This document shows positions 1-8,231 of a DNA stretch of 20,197 nucleotides, in pieces. The stretch comes from a virus. Under the pieces are notes generated by a model, which saw only the letters and a program-made list of their open reading frames with translations, made no database searches and was not told where the DNA came from. Every line of letters begins with the position of its first letter. Within the stretch, counting starts at the first letter, position 1. Both the position numbers and the translations under genes were made by a program. The stretch lies in IMG/VR virus record IMGVR_UViG_3300017748_000204, positions 1 to 20,197 of that record, one strand, 5' to 3'.

Positions 1-1717
1 ATTCCGGCCCTCTTTCTCCGACAATTGACATATTACCTGTTGCAGTTCCTCCTGTGCTAAAGAAATCAAATAAATCCTTAAACTTATGATATAGTTTCTT
101 TACTATTAATGGAACTAAACCTATTATTAATAGAGTTAAAGCAACAGGCCAACCAAAGATTAAACCAACTACTACGGCAACAAGCATTAGAATTTTACCA
201 GCATTCTTTTGTATATCGGTTGTCCAAGTTTTAATATTAAAAGCCCATTTAAAGAATTTTTTAACACCTATCACAACCATACTGATTACCATTGTTCCCA
301 ATCCTATAACGACAGTCAAGGCCAAACTTAAAACAAACTGAACAACACCGATAGCAATATCTAACACTCCATTTATTATTTTCCACAAATCACCATTTAC
401 TATTCCTGAAAATACTTCTTTAATTCCATCCCAAATACTTGCTAATGCATTTACCATTATTGCTATAAATGGAGCAAGAACTGATTTAGTAAATTTCCAC
501 GCTTCCCCTATTGTTTTTGAAATAAAAACCACTATTAGAGAAATTATAGAAATATAAACTATTGTCATTACTAAAAATGTCATTAATGGTCTAAATACCA
601 TTTTAATCATATCAAAGGCTTTTCCTATCAATTTGAATGGAGACTTTAATACCATTATTCCTGCTCTTGTCAAATTCCCAAGATTAAAAATACCTTTATT
701 TGAAAAAAACATTTTTAATCCTGCCCTGCCTTTTACTATCGCATTACTATTCCAAAGTTTTTTTATGTTTCTTGCGTTAAGTATTCCACCGCCTTTATCC
801 TTTCCCAACGGATTCATAGATTTTCCAAATCTTGTAAAAAAGCCTTTAAGACCACTACCCATTCCATCTTCTCGTATTCCCTTTACTACTTTTTTTTGGG
901 CGGATTCTTTTTCAACTGCACTTTGTCGCAATTTAATTTTTTCTTCTTTTTCTTTTATAAAAGCAGGAGAGTTAAGAAGGTTAAAATCATTTTTAGCCGC
1001 TTCATTCATTTGTTCAACTTCTTTAGCCGCATTTGCTCTTATGTTCGTTAATTTCCTTAATTTATTTCGTTCATCTTTATATTCTTTATCTGAACCAAAA
1101 ATAGTAAAGGCTTTTTTAGTTGCTTTTCCGACATTAAGTTTACTAAGAAGTTTAAAAGAAGATGTAAAGATATTATTACTGGTTTTTGTCGCATCTCCCG
1201 CTTCTTGAATCATTTTCTTTATTGACCTATAACCGCCACCTAATGTATTTAATCCCGTTGCTAATTTATTAACGATTCTAAACATTCCAGGCGGAAAAAA
1301 CCCATAAAGAACTCTTCTTGCCGCACTTGCATGAAAACCTAATATTTGGACTTCTTCTTTAGTAGAAGTCATAAATGTCGCTAAATACTCAAAAGTCGTT
1401 CCACCAGCCTTTCTATAATCTAAAAGAGTCTTAATTCCTAAATTAAATTCATTATTATTCATTTTTTGAACTGCTGTTTGTATTTTAGTCCTTGTTGAAA
1501 ACCCTTTAACTAATTCTACTTGTTCTCTTAATTCTTTTTTATTTAATTTCTTTAAATTAATTTCTTCTTTTTCTTTTTTAATTACCTTGTCTAAAGACTT
1601 TAAGTAATTGTTTTGCGTGTTCATTAAACTCAATATTTGGCTTTCAAAAGACTTAACTTCTTTTTTAAGCGTAGCAACCTTTTTTGTAATTTTAGGAAGC
1701 GGCACTTGTTCAGTCAT
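1..1717 (-). CDS. Tape measure protein, N-terminal 572 residues (gene runs off the left edge)
   Basis: The frame is open from an ATG at 1717 to the window edge, so 572 codons are visible and the stop lies outside. The start has an SD (AGGTGA) overlapping the stop of the gene before. The first ~100 residues are lysine/glutamate-rich and helical. The middle has more charged helices, and three strongly hydrophobic stretches lie near residues 372-400, 448-481 and 505-537. The last visible residues are a glycine-rich stretch followed by VGERGPE, a motif I know from tape measure proteins of many siphoviruses. A tape measure sets tail length inside the tail tube, and its hydrophobic segments are thought to act at the membrane during DNA entry. 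Its place directly after the frameshifting chaperone pair is the usual siphovirus order. The call is firm; total length is unknown. Confidence 0.88.
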   Translation of the reverse strand, partial: MTEQVPLPKITKKVATLKKEVKSFESQILSLMNTQNNYLKSLDKVIKKEKEEINLKKLNKKELREQVELVKGFSTRTKIQTAVQKMNNNEFNLGIKTLLDYRKAGGTTFEYLATFMTSTKEEVQILGFHASAARRVLYGFFPPGMFRIVNKLATGLNTLGGGYRSIKKMIQEAGDATKTSNNIFTSSFKLLSKLNVGKATKKAFTIFGSDKEYKDERNKLRKLTNIRANAAKEVEQMNEAAKNDFNLLNSPAFIKEKEEKIKLRQSAVEKESAQKKVVKGIREDGMGSGLKGFFTRFGKSMNPLGKDKGGGILNARNIKKLWNSNAIVKGRAGLKMFFSNKGIFNLGNLTRAGIMVLKSPFKLIGKAFDMIKMVFRPLMTFLVMTIVYISIISLIVVFISKTIGEAWKFTKSVLAPFIAIMVNALASIWDGIKEVFSGIVNGDLWKIINGVLDIAIGVVQFVLSLALTVVIGLGTMVISMVVIGVKKFFKWAFNIKTWTTDIQKNAGKILMLVAVVVGLIFGWPVALTLLIIGLVPLIVKKLYHKFKDLFDFFSTGGTATGNMSIVGERGPE

Positions 1718-1722
1718 AAAAT

Positions 1723-1950
1723 TCACCTAAGACTTTGTAATTTTGATTGCGAGTCGGAACTAATCTTCTCTATTTCTTCCGCCTTGATTGTTTCTATCTC
1801 GCTGTGGATTATAAGCAAATCGCTTACTAAACTCGCTGGCATCCTATAAATTTCTAATGGGCTAATCGCTAAAGCCTTAGCGAGCGTATAAACAATAACG
1901 AGAGAAAGTCGTTTGGGGTCATGTCTTTTTCCCCTAATAACTTCTCTCAT
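1723..1950 (-). CDS. Tail assembly chaperone, T-like frame (made mainly as a -1 frameshift extension)
   Basis: This 75-codon frame starts with an ATG whose A is the last base of the previous stop codon (TAATG). No well-spaced SD precedes it: the nearest G-rich run ends about 19 nt upstream. The frame is open back to a slippery heptamer at 1956-1962 in the gene before. A -1 shift there would read CGA TTA ATG and continue in this frame, giving a fusion of about 196 residues (119 + 77). The product is helical, with an acidic second half that includes PLEIYRMPASLVSDLLI. In lambda-like phages the fused GT protein links the tail tube subunit to the tape measure during assembly, and the gene position here fits that role. 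Independent translation from the ATG at 1950 is possible but looks weak. Confidence 0.75.
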   Translation of the reverse strand: MREVIRGKRHDPKRLSLVIVYTLAKALAISPLEIYRMPASLVSDLLIIHSEIETIKAEEIEKISSDSQSKLQSLR

Positions 1951-1962
1951 TAATCGTTTTTT
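1900..1962 (-). promoter_or_regulatory. -1 programmed ribosomal frameshift signal
   Basis: The heptamer AAAAAAC occupies 1962-1956 and is in the correct register, read as GAA AAA AAC, so it fits the X_XXY_YYZ rule. After a 7-nt spacer (1955-1949) comes a hairpin: GAGAGAA at 1948-1942 pairs with TTCTCTC at 1906-1900. Inside it GTT (1941-1939) can pair with AAC (1913-1911) and GGGG (1934-1931) with CCCC (1918-1915), with bulges. An SD-like AGGGG at 1974-1970 lies 7 nt upstream of the heptamer and could act as a stimulator, as in dnaX. The zero-frame stop follows one codon after the heptamer. All parts are seen directly; the pairing was done by eye and efficiency is unknown. Confidence 0.85.
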
Positions 1963-2312
1963 TCTTCATCCCCTTCAAGTGTTGAGAAAGGATTAGGTAA
2001 TATTTCCTTTAGTTGATTACCCACATAAGGAGTTAATCTTAGAATGTCAATTGCTGAAAGATGCGGTTCTGTTTTAACCACAAAATTTTCAACCATAAAT
2101 TTAAACATGGCATTCAAATCAATATCCATGTCTTGATTCTTAGCATCAATTTTCATCATGCTATTCATCGCTTTATCAACCTCAAGCCAAGTTGGTTCTT
2201 TAACCCAAATCTTGAGGTATTCTTCTTTATCTTCTGCAACTTTAATATAGTGCATCTTAGGCTCTTGTAGTGCAAAAAGCACCGACTTATCACTTACTAT
2301 TTTTTTATCCAT
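1950..2312 (-). CDS. Tail assembly chaperone, G-like (zero frame)
   Basis: This is a 120-aa protein. I chose the ATG at 2312 because it has a strong SD (AAGGTGGAT) at good spacing; the TTG upstream at 2336 lies before that SD. The sequence includes the segment YLKIWVKEPTWLEVDKAM, a pattern I associate with tail chaperones of siphoviruses, and ends in a short acidic tail coded by the slippery run. The gene lies between the tail tube and tape measure genes, the classic place for lambda gpG-type proteins, which coat the tape measure and bring in tail tube subunits. Identification rests mainly on position, size and the frameshift signal at its 3' end; sequence similarity alone is modest. Confidence 0.75.
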   Translation of the reverse strand: MDKKIVSDKSVLFALQEPKMHYIKVAEDKEEYLKIWVKEPTWLEVDKAMNSMMKIDAKNQDMDIDLNAMFKFMVENFVVKTEPHLSAIDILRLTPYVGNQLKEILPNPFSTLEGDEEKND

Positions 2313-2361
2313 GTTATCCACCTTCAAAACCAACAAACATACAAACGGTGTTGGTGGAATA

Positions 2362-2472
2362 TTACTTTTCTAATTTAGATTTTCTTTTTCTTTTAGATTT
2401 AGGTTTAGGTTCTTCAACCTTTTTTTCTTGAGAAATTCTTAGTTTCTCTCTTAGAGTGTGGCCTTTACCCAT
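2362..2472 (-). CDS. Small basic protein, 36 aa, unknown
   Basis: A short gene fills the gap between the tail tube and chaperone genes. Its ATG at 2472 is preceded by AAGGGTGAT, a good SD that contains the stop codon of the tail tube gene, and its TAA ends shortly before the SD of the chaperone gene. The product starts MGKGHTLREKLRISQ and ends in a run of lysine and arginine broken by proline and serine. It has no cysteines and no membrane segment. The tight fit, SD and clean stop argue that it is translated. The basic tail could bind nucleic acid or an acidic partner, but I do not recognise a family. Confidence 0.6.
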   Translation of the reverse strand: MGKGHTLREKLRISQEKKVEEPKPKSKRKRKSKLEK

Positions 2473-2477
2473 GTAAA

Positions 2478-4460
2478 TCACCCTTGTAAAATCCAATTAG
2501 TATTAGCAACAATGCTTGAACATTTTCTCGGCATAACTGTTGCTTCAATTGTCACCGCACCCTTATTATCGGGAATGGTGACATTAGCAGAACTTAAGAG
2601 ATAATCTGTTAAAGTAATTGTAAAGTTTTCATCGGGGTTTCCTTGTTTAGCAAAAGTCAATTCAATATTGTTTGTTCCTGCCGCTTGTTCTGCTGAATCT
2701 TTATTATCTAATAATTCTCTAAAAAGTCTGTTATCAGTAATCAAAGCAGTAAAACTAATTTCATAGGTTCTTTGAGCAGGTATAGCATCTTTTATGGATT
2801 TGCTTTGAGAACCTAAGAATCTCTTATCTTCTAATGAGTTATTCATATTCAAAGTAAAACTTGTTATCTTCAAGAAGTTTTCGCCAAAGATTGAGAAACT
2901 TCCACCGGAATAAAAGTAAGGTTCGTTAAAGGATTCTTGTTCCGTATTATAATTTATTAAAGATGTATTAGTGGCTTGACCGTTTCTTGCTTCATATACT
3001 GCATCAGTATTCGGCAGATGAACATTTCTTGTGTTTAGATTCATAGTCATTTTAACTTCTTCATTTTCATTAGCGGTTAAACTAATATCATTTACCATAT
3101 TTCCTCTTGCGATTCTAACAAAGTTATTATCTTCAAGAGCATCCGTTCCGGTTTTATAATGATTAGAAACTGCACCATCTAACTTACTAATGCTTTGTTC
3201 CAAAGCGAATGAAGGAAGAATATCTCCTTCCACTTCGGTAAAGGTATATCTAAACAAATTCACACCATTACTTCCGGAAGCCGTAGGAACAGGCACTATA
3301 TCCATATTTCCTGTTGCATCTCCTTCCATTAATGGAGGAACAATTTTATCTACGACTGTTCTGTAAATAATCGGCCCTTGAGCAAAATGACCCGAAGCAT
3401 CAATTAAAAATTTGTTATTAGTATTAGAGTTGCTTGTGGTTAATAAATCAGTTAAGGCCGCAGAACTTCCCGAAAAAGTAGAACCATCGCCCTTTTGAAA
3501 ATTAGAACAAGCACCTAAGAAATAATAAAACCAAGTCGGATGTGTAAGAACAAAAGCCAAACTTCCACCTGTTGCGTTTTCAGTTCCTTTATATTGGTAA
3601 GTCCAATTCCTTGAGCCACCTAAAGATAGATTCATTTGTTTCATTTCAACCTCAACATTAGGGAAAGTTCCTGTTTCTAATAGACCCAACCAATTGTCAG
3701 CAAGTAGTCTCTTATCTGTGCCGCTCTTAGGAGCAGGTAATGGAGAACCATACGATTTTAGAACAAAATAATGATTAGCCGTTCCTTCACTTAAAGAAGG
3801 AGTAAATTTAATTTGTGTAGCAGTATTAGAAGTCACTCTATGAGTTGAAACCAAAGCACCACCAGTAGAGATTTGCGCTCCTGTTTGTGTTCTAACAAGA
3901 CTTAAAATTGCACCATCTGTTGTAGTTGTTGCGGCTGAATTAGCACCGCCATGAGTATTTGTTATCGTGATTACTGCACCATTTCTAACTGCACTAATAT
4001 TAGAAACTGCATTAATTTCGGTAGTAATCAAAGCCGCAAATTCTTCTTTTGTCACTATTGCAGCATCGTGCATGACAATTTCAGTATTTCCATCTGCACC
4101 GTGAGAAGGAGCAGATGCACCATTAGTGGTGTCAAACCAAATAGCATGAGTAGAAGCACTTCCGCCAGCACTTGCTAAAACTGTAAATACCAAGTATTCA
4201 TTTACATAATCAGTTTTTAAATCACTTGTGAGAGTAAGAGTTGTTATTTCAGCAACATTAGCCGTTCCTGCGGTTGAATAAAATTCTAACATTGAACCTT
4301 CGTATAAGTTAGTTAATAAACTAAAATGCGCCATATCCGAATGTAAATCAACAGAAGTGTGTCCTGCTTGTGGATTAGCCGCACTTTTAATTCTAAAATC
4401 TAATTCCGGAACAAGGTTTAAACTTGCTCCACTTCCTAAAAATATGTCTCTATTTACCAT
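2478..4460 (-). CDS. Major tail tube protein, large, with inserted domain
   Basis: This 660-aa protein starts at an ATG preceded by GGGGAGAGAT. The C-terminal part (about 500-660) looks like a siphovirus tail tube fold: alternating beta strands, a stretch FGENFLKITSFTLNMNNSLE, an FTALITDNRLFRELLDN helix and a final strand set ending in NKGAVTIEATVMPRK. This resembles the Phage_tube_2 type, judged by pattern only. Common tail tube proteins have 200-300 residues, so this one is much enlarged. Residues ~86-200 look like an inserted Gly/Ala/Thr-rich beta domain of the kind that decorates phage structural proteins (IWFDTTNGASAP, then a helix, then VITITNTHGG). It follows the tail terminator candidate and precedes the chaperones, as expected. 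It should form the stacked rings of the tail shaft. Confidence 0.72.
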   Translation of the reverse strand: MVNRDIFLGSGASLNLVPELDFRIKSAANPQAGHTSVDLHSDMAHFSLLTNLYEGSMLEFYSTAGTANVAEITTLTLTSDLKTDYVNEYLVFTVLASAGGSASTHAIWFDTTNGASAPSHGADGNTEIVMHDAAIVTKEEFAALITTEINAVSNISAVRNGAVITITNTHGGANSAATTTTDGAILSLVRTQTGAQISTGGALVSTHRVTSNTATQIKFTPSLSEGTANHYFVLKSYGSPLPAPKSGTDKRLLADNWLGLLETGTFPNVEVEMKQMNLSLGGSRNWTYQYKGTENATGGSLAFVLTHPTWFYYFLGACSNFQKGDGSTFSGSSAALTDLLTTSNSNTNNKFLIDASGHFAQGPIIYRTVVDKIVPPLMEGDATGNMDIVPVPTASGSNGVNLFRYTFTEVEGDILPSFALEQSISKLDGAVSNHYKTGTDALEDNNFVRIARGNMVNDISLTANENEEVKMTMNLNTRNVHLPNTDAVYEARNGQATNTSLINYNTEQESFNEPYFYSGGSFSIFGENFLKITSFTLNMNNSLEDKRFLGSQSKSIKDAIPAQRTYEISFTALITDNRLFRELLDNKDSAEQAAGTNNIELTFAKQGNPDENFTITLTDYLLSSANVTIPDNKGAVTIEATVMPRKCSSIVANTNWILQG

Positions 4461-4486
4461 CTTATCTCTCCCCTTTCCTTACTTAC

Positions 4487-4975
4487 TTACGAGGGAACAC
4501 TAATTGCGAATCTTTTTGCTTGTAATGTGATTTTATATCCAAATAACCTCTTCGCCCTGTCATTACTTTCATTTCTTGAACCTAAAAATAATTGATTAAA
4601 TCTTGAACCATCGCTTGCAGTATATCCACGCCTGTTGCTTTCAACAACCCTACTAAGTATCAAGTATATAGCCCTTAGCCTATCTTTGCCATAAGAGGCA
4701 TCTAAACCGGAACGCTCATCATGTAAAACTCTAATATGAATTGTAAATGAATATGTTTCATTTTTAATATCATAATGAACTGTTGGATATTCAACATCTT
4801 GAGAATCTTCAAAAACAACAATTGTTGCAGGGGTTCTGCTTAAATCAACTCTAACTCCCTTATTAGCCGACATTGTTCTAATATCAATAAAATCAGGAGT
4901 AATAGCATGAGAAACACCAATTGTTCCTGCACTCACTAACGCCGTAGCATTAGAAGACCATTGAGTTGATAACAA
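4487..4975 (-). CDS. Putative tail terminator / tail completion protein
   Basis: This is a 162-aa protein. The first possible start is a TTG at 4975, 2 nt after the stop of the gene before. I see no clear SD for it, so the start is uncertain, but no ATG is available until well inside the conserved-looking part. The sequence has a strand-rich centre (TPATIVVFED, then TYSFTIHIRVLHDE) followed by a helix (KDRLRAIYLILSRVVES) and a basic end. This strand-strand-helix order, the size and the place between connector and tail tube genes match tail terminator proteins, which cap the finished tail and join it to the head. The function is inferred from context and fold pattern; no signature residue proves it. 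Confidence 0.5.
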   Translation of the reverse strand: MLSTQWSSNATALVSAGTIGVSHAITPDFIDIRTMSANKGVRVDLSRTPATIVVFEDSQDVEYPTVHYDIKNETYSFTIHIRVLHDERSGLDASYGKDRLRAIYLILSRVVESNRRGYTASDGSRFNQLFLGSRNESNDRAKRLFGYKITLQAKRFAISVPS

Positions 4976-4977
4976 AT

Positions 4978-5193
4978 CTATGAGAAGAGAGACTTCATCA
5001 ATGCCAATACCTCCTGTTCTACTGTATTACTAATATATTTATTATAAGACTGTAATGCGTTTTGCATAATTTCTTTATCACTAAATGAAATATCATATCC
5101 TAATTGCTCCGATAATTCTTTCATAGCAAGTTGTCTTTCCTTTTCTATTTCATATAACTCATGCAGTTTTTTAACATTTATTTCAACTGCCAT
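4978..5193 (-). CDS. Small helical protein, 71 aa, unknown
   Basis: I place the start at the ATG at 5193, preceded by GGATTGAT; the TTG 9 nt upstream lies inside that SD region and is less likely. The protein is mostly predicted helix, charged, without cysteines, and ends in a hydrophobic helix (QEVLALMKSLFS). It lies between the connector and tail terminator genes, so a role at the head-tail joint is possible. I do not recognise a family. Confidence 0.6.
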   Translation of the reverse strand: MAVEINVKKLHELYEIEKERQLAMKELSEQLGYDISFSDKEIMQNALQSYNKYISNTVEQEVLALMKSLFS

Positions 5194-5198
5194 GTTAA

Positions 5199-6503
5199 TC
5201 AATCCAAGAAATATACAAGGTCGCCTTTACCCTTTAGAATATCCATTCCCTCTTTTCGGAGTATATCATACTTTTCTTTAGTAGAAATATTTGCTCCTGT
5301 TTCTGCAATTAATATGCTTTGGTCGTCATGTCTTATTATTTCAGCCGAAACTAATTTTGTAGCGGCTTCATGTATAGCAGAAGGAACTCTACCATCACCT
5401 GCAACATAAGAAACTATTACAGAATTATTAGCATGGAATGGGTAATCGTTGAAAAAGAATATTCGGCCTTCTTCGCCAATTGTCCAAAAAGAACCAAGTC
5501 TATTCAAATCTTCTTTGTCTGTAAAATCAACAAGATTACAAACTGTTGGTATTGTATCTGTTGCAGTAAATGTAAGAGCATTTGTTCCACTTGCTGACGC
5601 TGGCGCACTTAATACAACATTTGTTCCATCTGTAATTGAAGCAATAGTAATTGTTCCTGTAATGCCTGTTCCGCTAACAGTCATACCAACACCTAATTTA
5701 GATGAATCCGCAACAGTAAGAGCAGTTGATGAGTTAGCAGTAGTGCATGATTGTTTTATGGTTGCTTTTAATACACAATCTGCCCCATCATCACCGGAAA
5801 GTAGGGAGGAAATGAGAAGTTGCTTGCCATTATTCTTATCTTTTGAGGCATAGAAAAAGTCGGAAATGGATAGATTAGAAGAGGATAGAGCCTTTGGTGC
5901 AGTTGCTCCGGTAAAAGAAGATGTAGCAGAAGGGAAGGATTCATTGATTAGTGCAGTAATCTCATCATTAGTGGTTTTTAATCCAAATGTATTACAAAAT
6001 TCATTATTTGCTAAATCAGTTATGTCATTCTCCGATAACAACTCAAAAGATACACCGCTATTAGGCAGTTGTAATATGATTGAATTTAAATCTCTAAAAT
6101 TTTCAAGAAGATGTATTTTTGCTTGTGCTGATGCCAACTCTTCATATGAACCACCTTGCCAAACTAACAAAGAAACTATCTTTCTAACTTTCATTTGTTT
6201 TAATTGAACAAAACCAACATGGCCACCAAAGTATGTTTTATGTGGCCTTCTTGAAAACTCAAAGTTATGGTATTCATCTTTAGTAATAATTGGTCTAAAG
6301 GAACGCTTGACTTTATCATCAATAATTCCTTCAACTCTTTTTATTATATTCCCAACTTGAGCAACTGTCGGATATGTGCTATTTGTGAAAGCAGGTATTT
6401 GTAATAGATTAGCGACTTCTGTTGCATTAGTATAAAATCCCCTGCCTTGTGAATAATCAGGGTTTATTTCAGTAAAGTCGCTTGGCGATATGGTTGTTCC
6501 CAT
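5199..6503 (-). CDS. Putative head-tail connector (adaptor) with inserted beta domain
   Basis: This is a 434-aa protein. I chose the ATG at 6503 because GGGTGAT lies just upstream and overlaps the previous stop; the GTG at 6512 falls inside the SD. The N-terminal ~75 residues form helices (TEVANLLQIP, then VAQVGNIIKRVEGIIDDKV), and the last ~70 residues are again helical (VPSAIHEAATKLVSAEIIRH). This split helical arrangement resembles HK97 gp6-like adaptors, which sit below the portal. Between them, residues ~248-317 are a Thr/Ser/Gly-rich beta module (LGVGMTVSGTGITGTITIAS), a type known as an add-on domain in many phage structural proteins. It lies upstream of the tail terminator and tail tube genes. 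Length is well above that of simple adaptors (about 100-150 aa), explained partly by the insertion. Confidence 0.58.
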   Translation of the reverse strand: MGTTISPSDFTEINPDYSQGRGFYTNATEVANLLQIPAFTNSTYPTVAQVGNIIKRVEGIIDDKVKRSFRPIITKDEYHNFEFSRRPHKTYFGGHVGFVQLKQMKVRKIVSLLVWQGGSYEELASAQAKIHLLENFRDLNSIILQLPNSGVSFELLSENDITDLANNEFCNTFGLKTTNDEITALINESFPSATSSFTGATAPKALSSSNLSISDFFYASKDKNNGKQLLISSLLSGDDGADCVLKATIKQSCTTANSSTALTVADSSKLGVGMTVSGTGITGTITIASITDGTNVVLSAPASASGTNALTFTATDTIPTVCNLVDFTDKEDLNRLGSFWTIGEEGRIFFFNDYPFHANNSVIVSYVAGDGRVPSAIHEAATKLVSAEIIRHDDQSILIAETGANISTKEKYDILRKEGMDILKGKGDLVYFLD

Positions 6504-6508
6504 CGTTA

Positions 6509-8218
6509 TCACCCAAATATTTTCTTTAATCTTCTAACATTTCTTTTTAGTTTGTTAATTTCTTTAGACAAAGACCTATTACCTGCCCCTCTTCTAAATG
6601 GATTCAAATTATATTCACCATTGTTGATTACATATATTTGACATTCAACAAAAGCATTCGCAAACAATTCTTCTGCGTTGTGCGAATTAATTGAATCATA
6701 TTTGTATTCTTGGCCACCATAGGTTTCCATGCCTCTCATATTAGCCCCTGCAACTCCTTCCGTTGTCTCAAGAACTTGAAGATTAGTCTTGTAATTCTTT
6801 TTATCTTCATTAGATAGTGCTTGATAGGCGTTTTCGGAAATAGTTTCTCCGGTTTCTTTATGCTTAAATGCCTCTTCTGTTAATTCCATTATTTCGTCTT
6901 GTGTTAATGGTTTAGAAACTAATTTGTATTTTTTCCTTTCTTGAATAGGAAGGGCTTTGTATTCTTCCGGTGTTATTCTTTCTTTCGGATTTTCTTTATT
7001 TTCAGCATATCTTGTTTTTGAATATTTTGCATCTTTTGTTTTTGTTGATAATGCGGTGGCTCTAAAGGTATCTTTTTGCTTTTGTCTTGTTTTAATATTA
7101 GCAAGTATTTTTCCTGTAAATACTGCCGTTGGTTCATCAAGATACGGCTTTAATATTCTTAAGAATAGTTCTTGATTTGCTCTTACAAATCCTTTTGATT
7201 CGCTAAGTAAATCTAAAACTACATTATTCAATGTTCCGCTTGGTTGCTTATAGTGATAGTATTGTTCACCTAACAAAATAATATCTTCATCTGCCATTTC
7301 CGGAGTTCTCTTTAAATCGCTCAATGCAGTTAAGAAAGCCAATTCACTTTCTAAACCTTCACCACCTATTTTGGTAGTAATTTGTTCTCCTTCCCCATCC
7401 CGTTCAAATTTATCATCAACTAATTTCATTGGTGTTAATACTGTTCCTTTGAATAAAGACCCTATCTTTTTTAGGTCTTTATCATATAAAGTAAAAGAAT
7501 GCTCTATAACTTCAGTTCCTACCTTTAACTGCGATGATTTTGGTTTAAAAGTAGCGTTCTGTCCTGTTGTTTCAAGAATATAATCGGCTTTTTCTGCCAT
7601 TATTTTTCCTTCATCAATAGGAGGATATACTATTTCTATATGAGCATCTTGTCTTGCATTTTCTTTCTTGAATGCTAAATTCCAACCGTCGCCTTGTGCA
7701 TTGACTCTTAATCTAACATCATCATCAATGAATTTTTCTACACTTTTTGCCGTTTCAAATGAAAACTCACTCTTAGGAAATGTTTCTTCAAAAGGGAATG
7801 GTGGTAATTCAACTTTACCTTCTTTAGCAAATTCAAGCGCACCTGCACCTTTTAATCTTGTTAATACTTTAGCATCAGTAAGATTTTCTATTTTTTGGTC
7901 GTCAATAAAATCAATATTGGCTTGATTAGTTATTGTTCCCTTTTTACCTGACTTCATATTTGAAAATTGTTTCCAGCCCTCTTTATTCTCTAAAAGTGGT
8001 TTTAGAGGTTGTTGTAAAACTTCCTCATAAATTTTTTTAAATTCACCCATAAACTCTTGTTCATTTAAACCGCTACCTTGAACACTTTCTTTTGCTCGTT
8101 TAATTTTAACCACAAAACTTCTATCGCCTGTGTTAAGAAAATCATTCATTTCCGTCTTAAGAAAGTTAGCGGAATTTGGTAAGGATAGGTTTTGATTACC
8201 CCATCTAAAAGCGACCAT
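6509..8218 (-). CDS. Unknown structural-operon protein, 569 aa
   Basis: The ATG at 8218 has a GAGGGGGA SD. I do not recognise the protein. It has a mixed, charged N-terminal half, including a beta-rich middle (about 195-290). The lysine-rich region at ~375-480 holds two related short units, ITPEEYKALPIQERKKYKL at 415-433 and ISENAYQALSNEDKKNYKT at 460-478. The last 30 residues are strongly basic (KEINKLKRNVRRLKKIFG) and may bind DNA or an acidic surface. Its place just before the connector suggests a minor head or neck protein. No enzyme motif is visible. It could also be an internal virion protein. Confidence 0.7.
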   Translation of the reverse strand: MVAFRWGNQNLSLPNSANFLKTEMNDFLNTGDRSFVVKIKRAKESVQGSGLNEQEFMGEFKKIYEEVLQQPLKPLLENKEGWKQFSNMKSGKKGTITNQANIDFIDDQKIENLTDAKVLTRLKGAGALEFAKEGKVELPPFPFEETFPKSEFSFETAKSVEKFIDDDVRLRVNAQGDGWNLAFKKENARQDAHIEIVYPPIDEGKIMAEKADYILETTGQNATFKPKSSQLKVGTEVIEHSFTLYDKDLKKIGSLFKGTVLTPMKLVDDKFERDGEGEQITTKIGGEGLESELAFLTALSDLKRTPEMADEDIILLGEQYYHYKQPSGTLNNVVLDLLSESKGFVRANQELFLRILKPYLDEPTAVFTGKILANIKTRQKQKDTFRATALSTKTKDAKYSKTRYAENKENPKERITPEEYKALPIQERKKYKLVSKPLTQDEIMELTEEAFKHKETGETISENAYQALSNEDKKNYKTNLQVLETTEGVAGANMRGMETYGGQEYKYDSINSHNAEELFANAFVECQIYVINNGEYNLNPFRRGAGNRSLSKEINKLKRNVRRLKKIFG

Positions 8219-8231
8219 ATTTATTTCCCCC

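Noticed and set aside
633-1208. Plus-strand open frame of 191 codons
   Set aside because: It lies opposite the tape measure gene, is rich in Phe/Leu/Ser as expected for the antisense of AT-rich coding DNA, and has no SD or neighbours on that strand.
5449-5853. Plus-strand open frame of 134 codons
   Set aside because: It is antisense to the inserted beta domain of the connector, and low-complexity Val/Ala/Thr content follows from that repeat-like coding sequence.
6504-6512. GTG start at 6512 for the connector
   Set aside because: The GTG is part of the GGGTGAT SD that serves the ATG at 6503.
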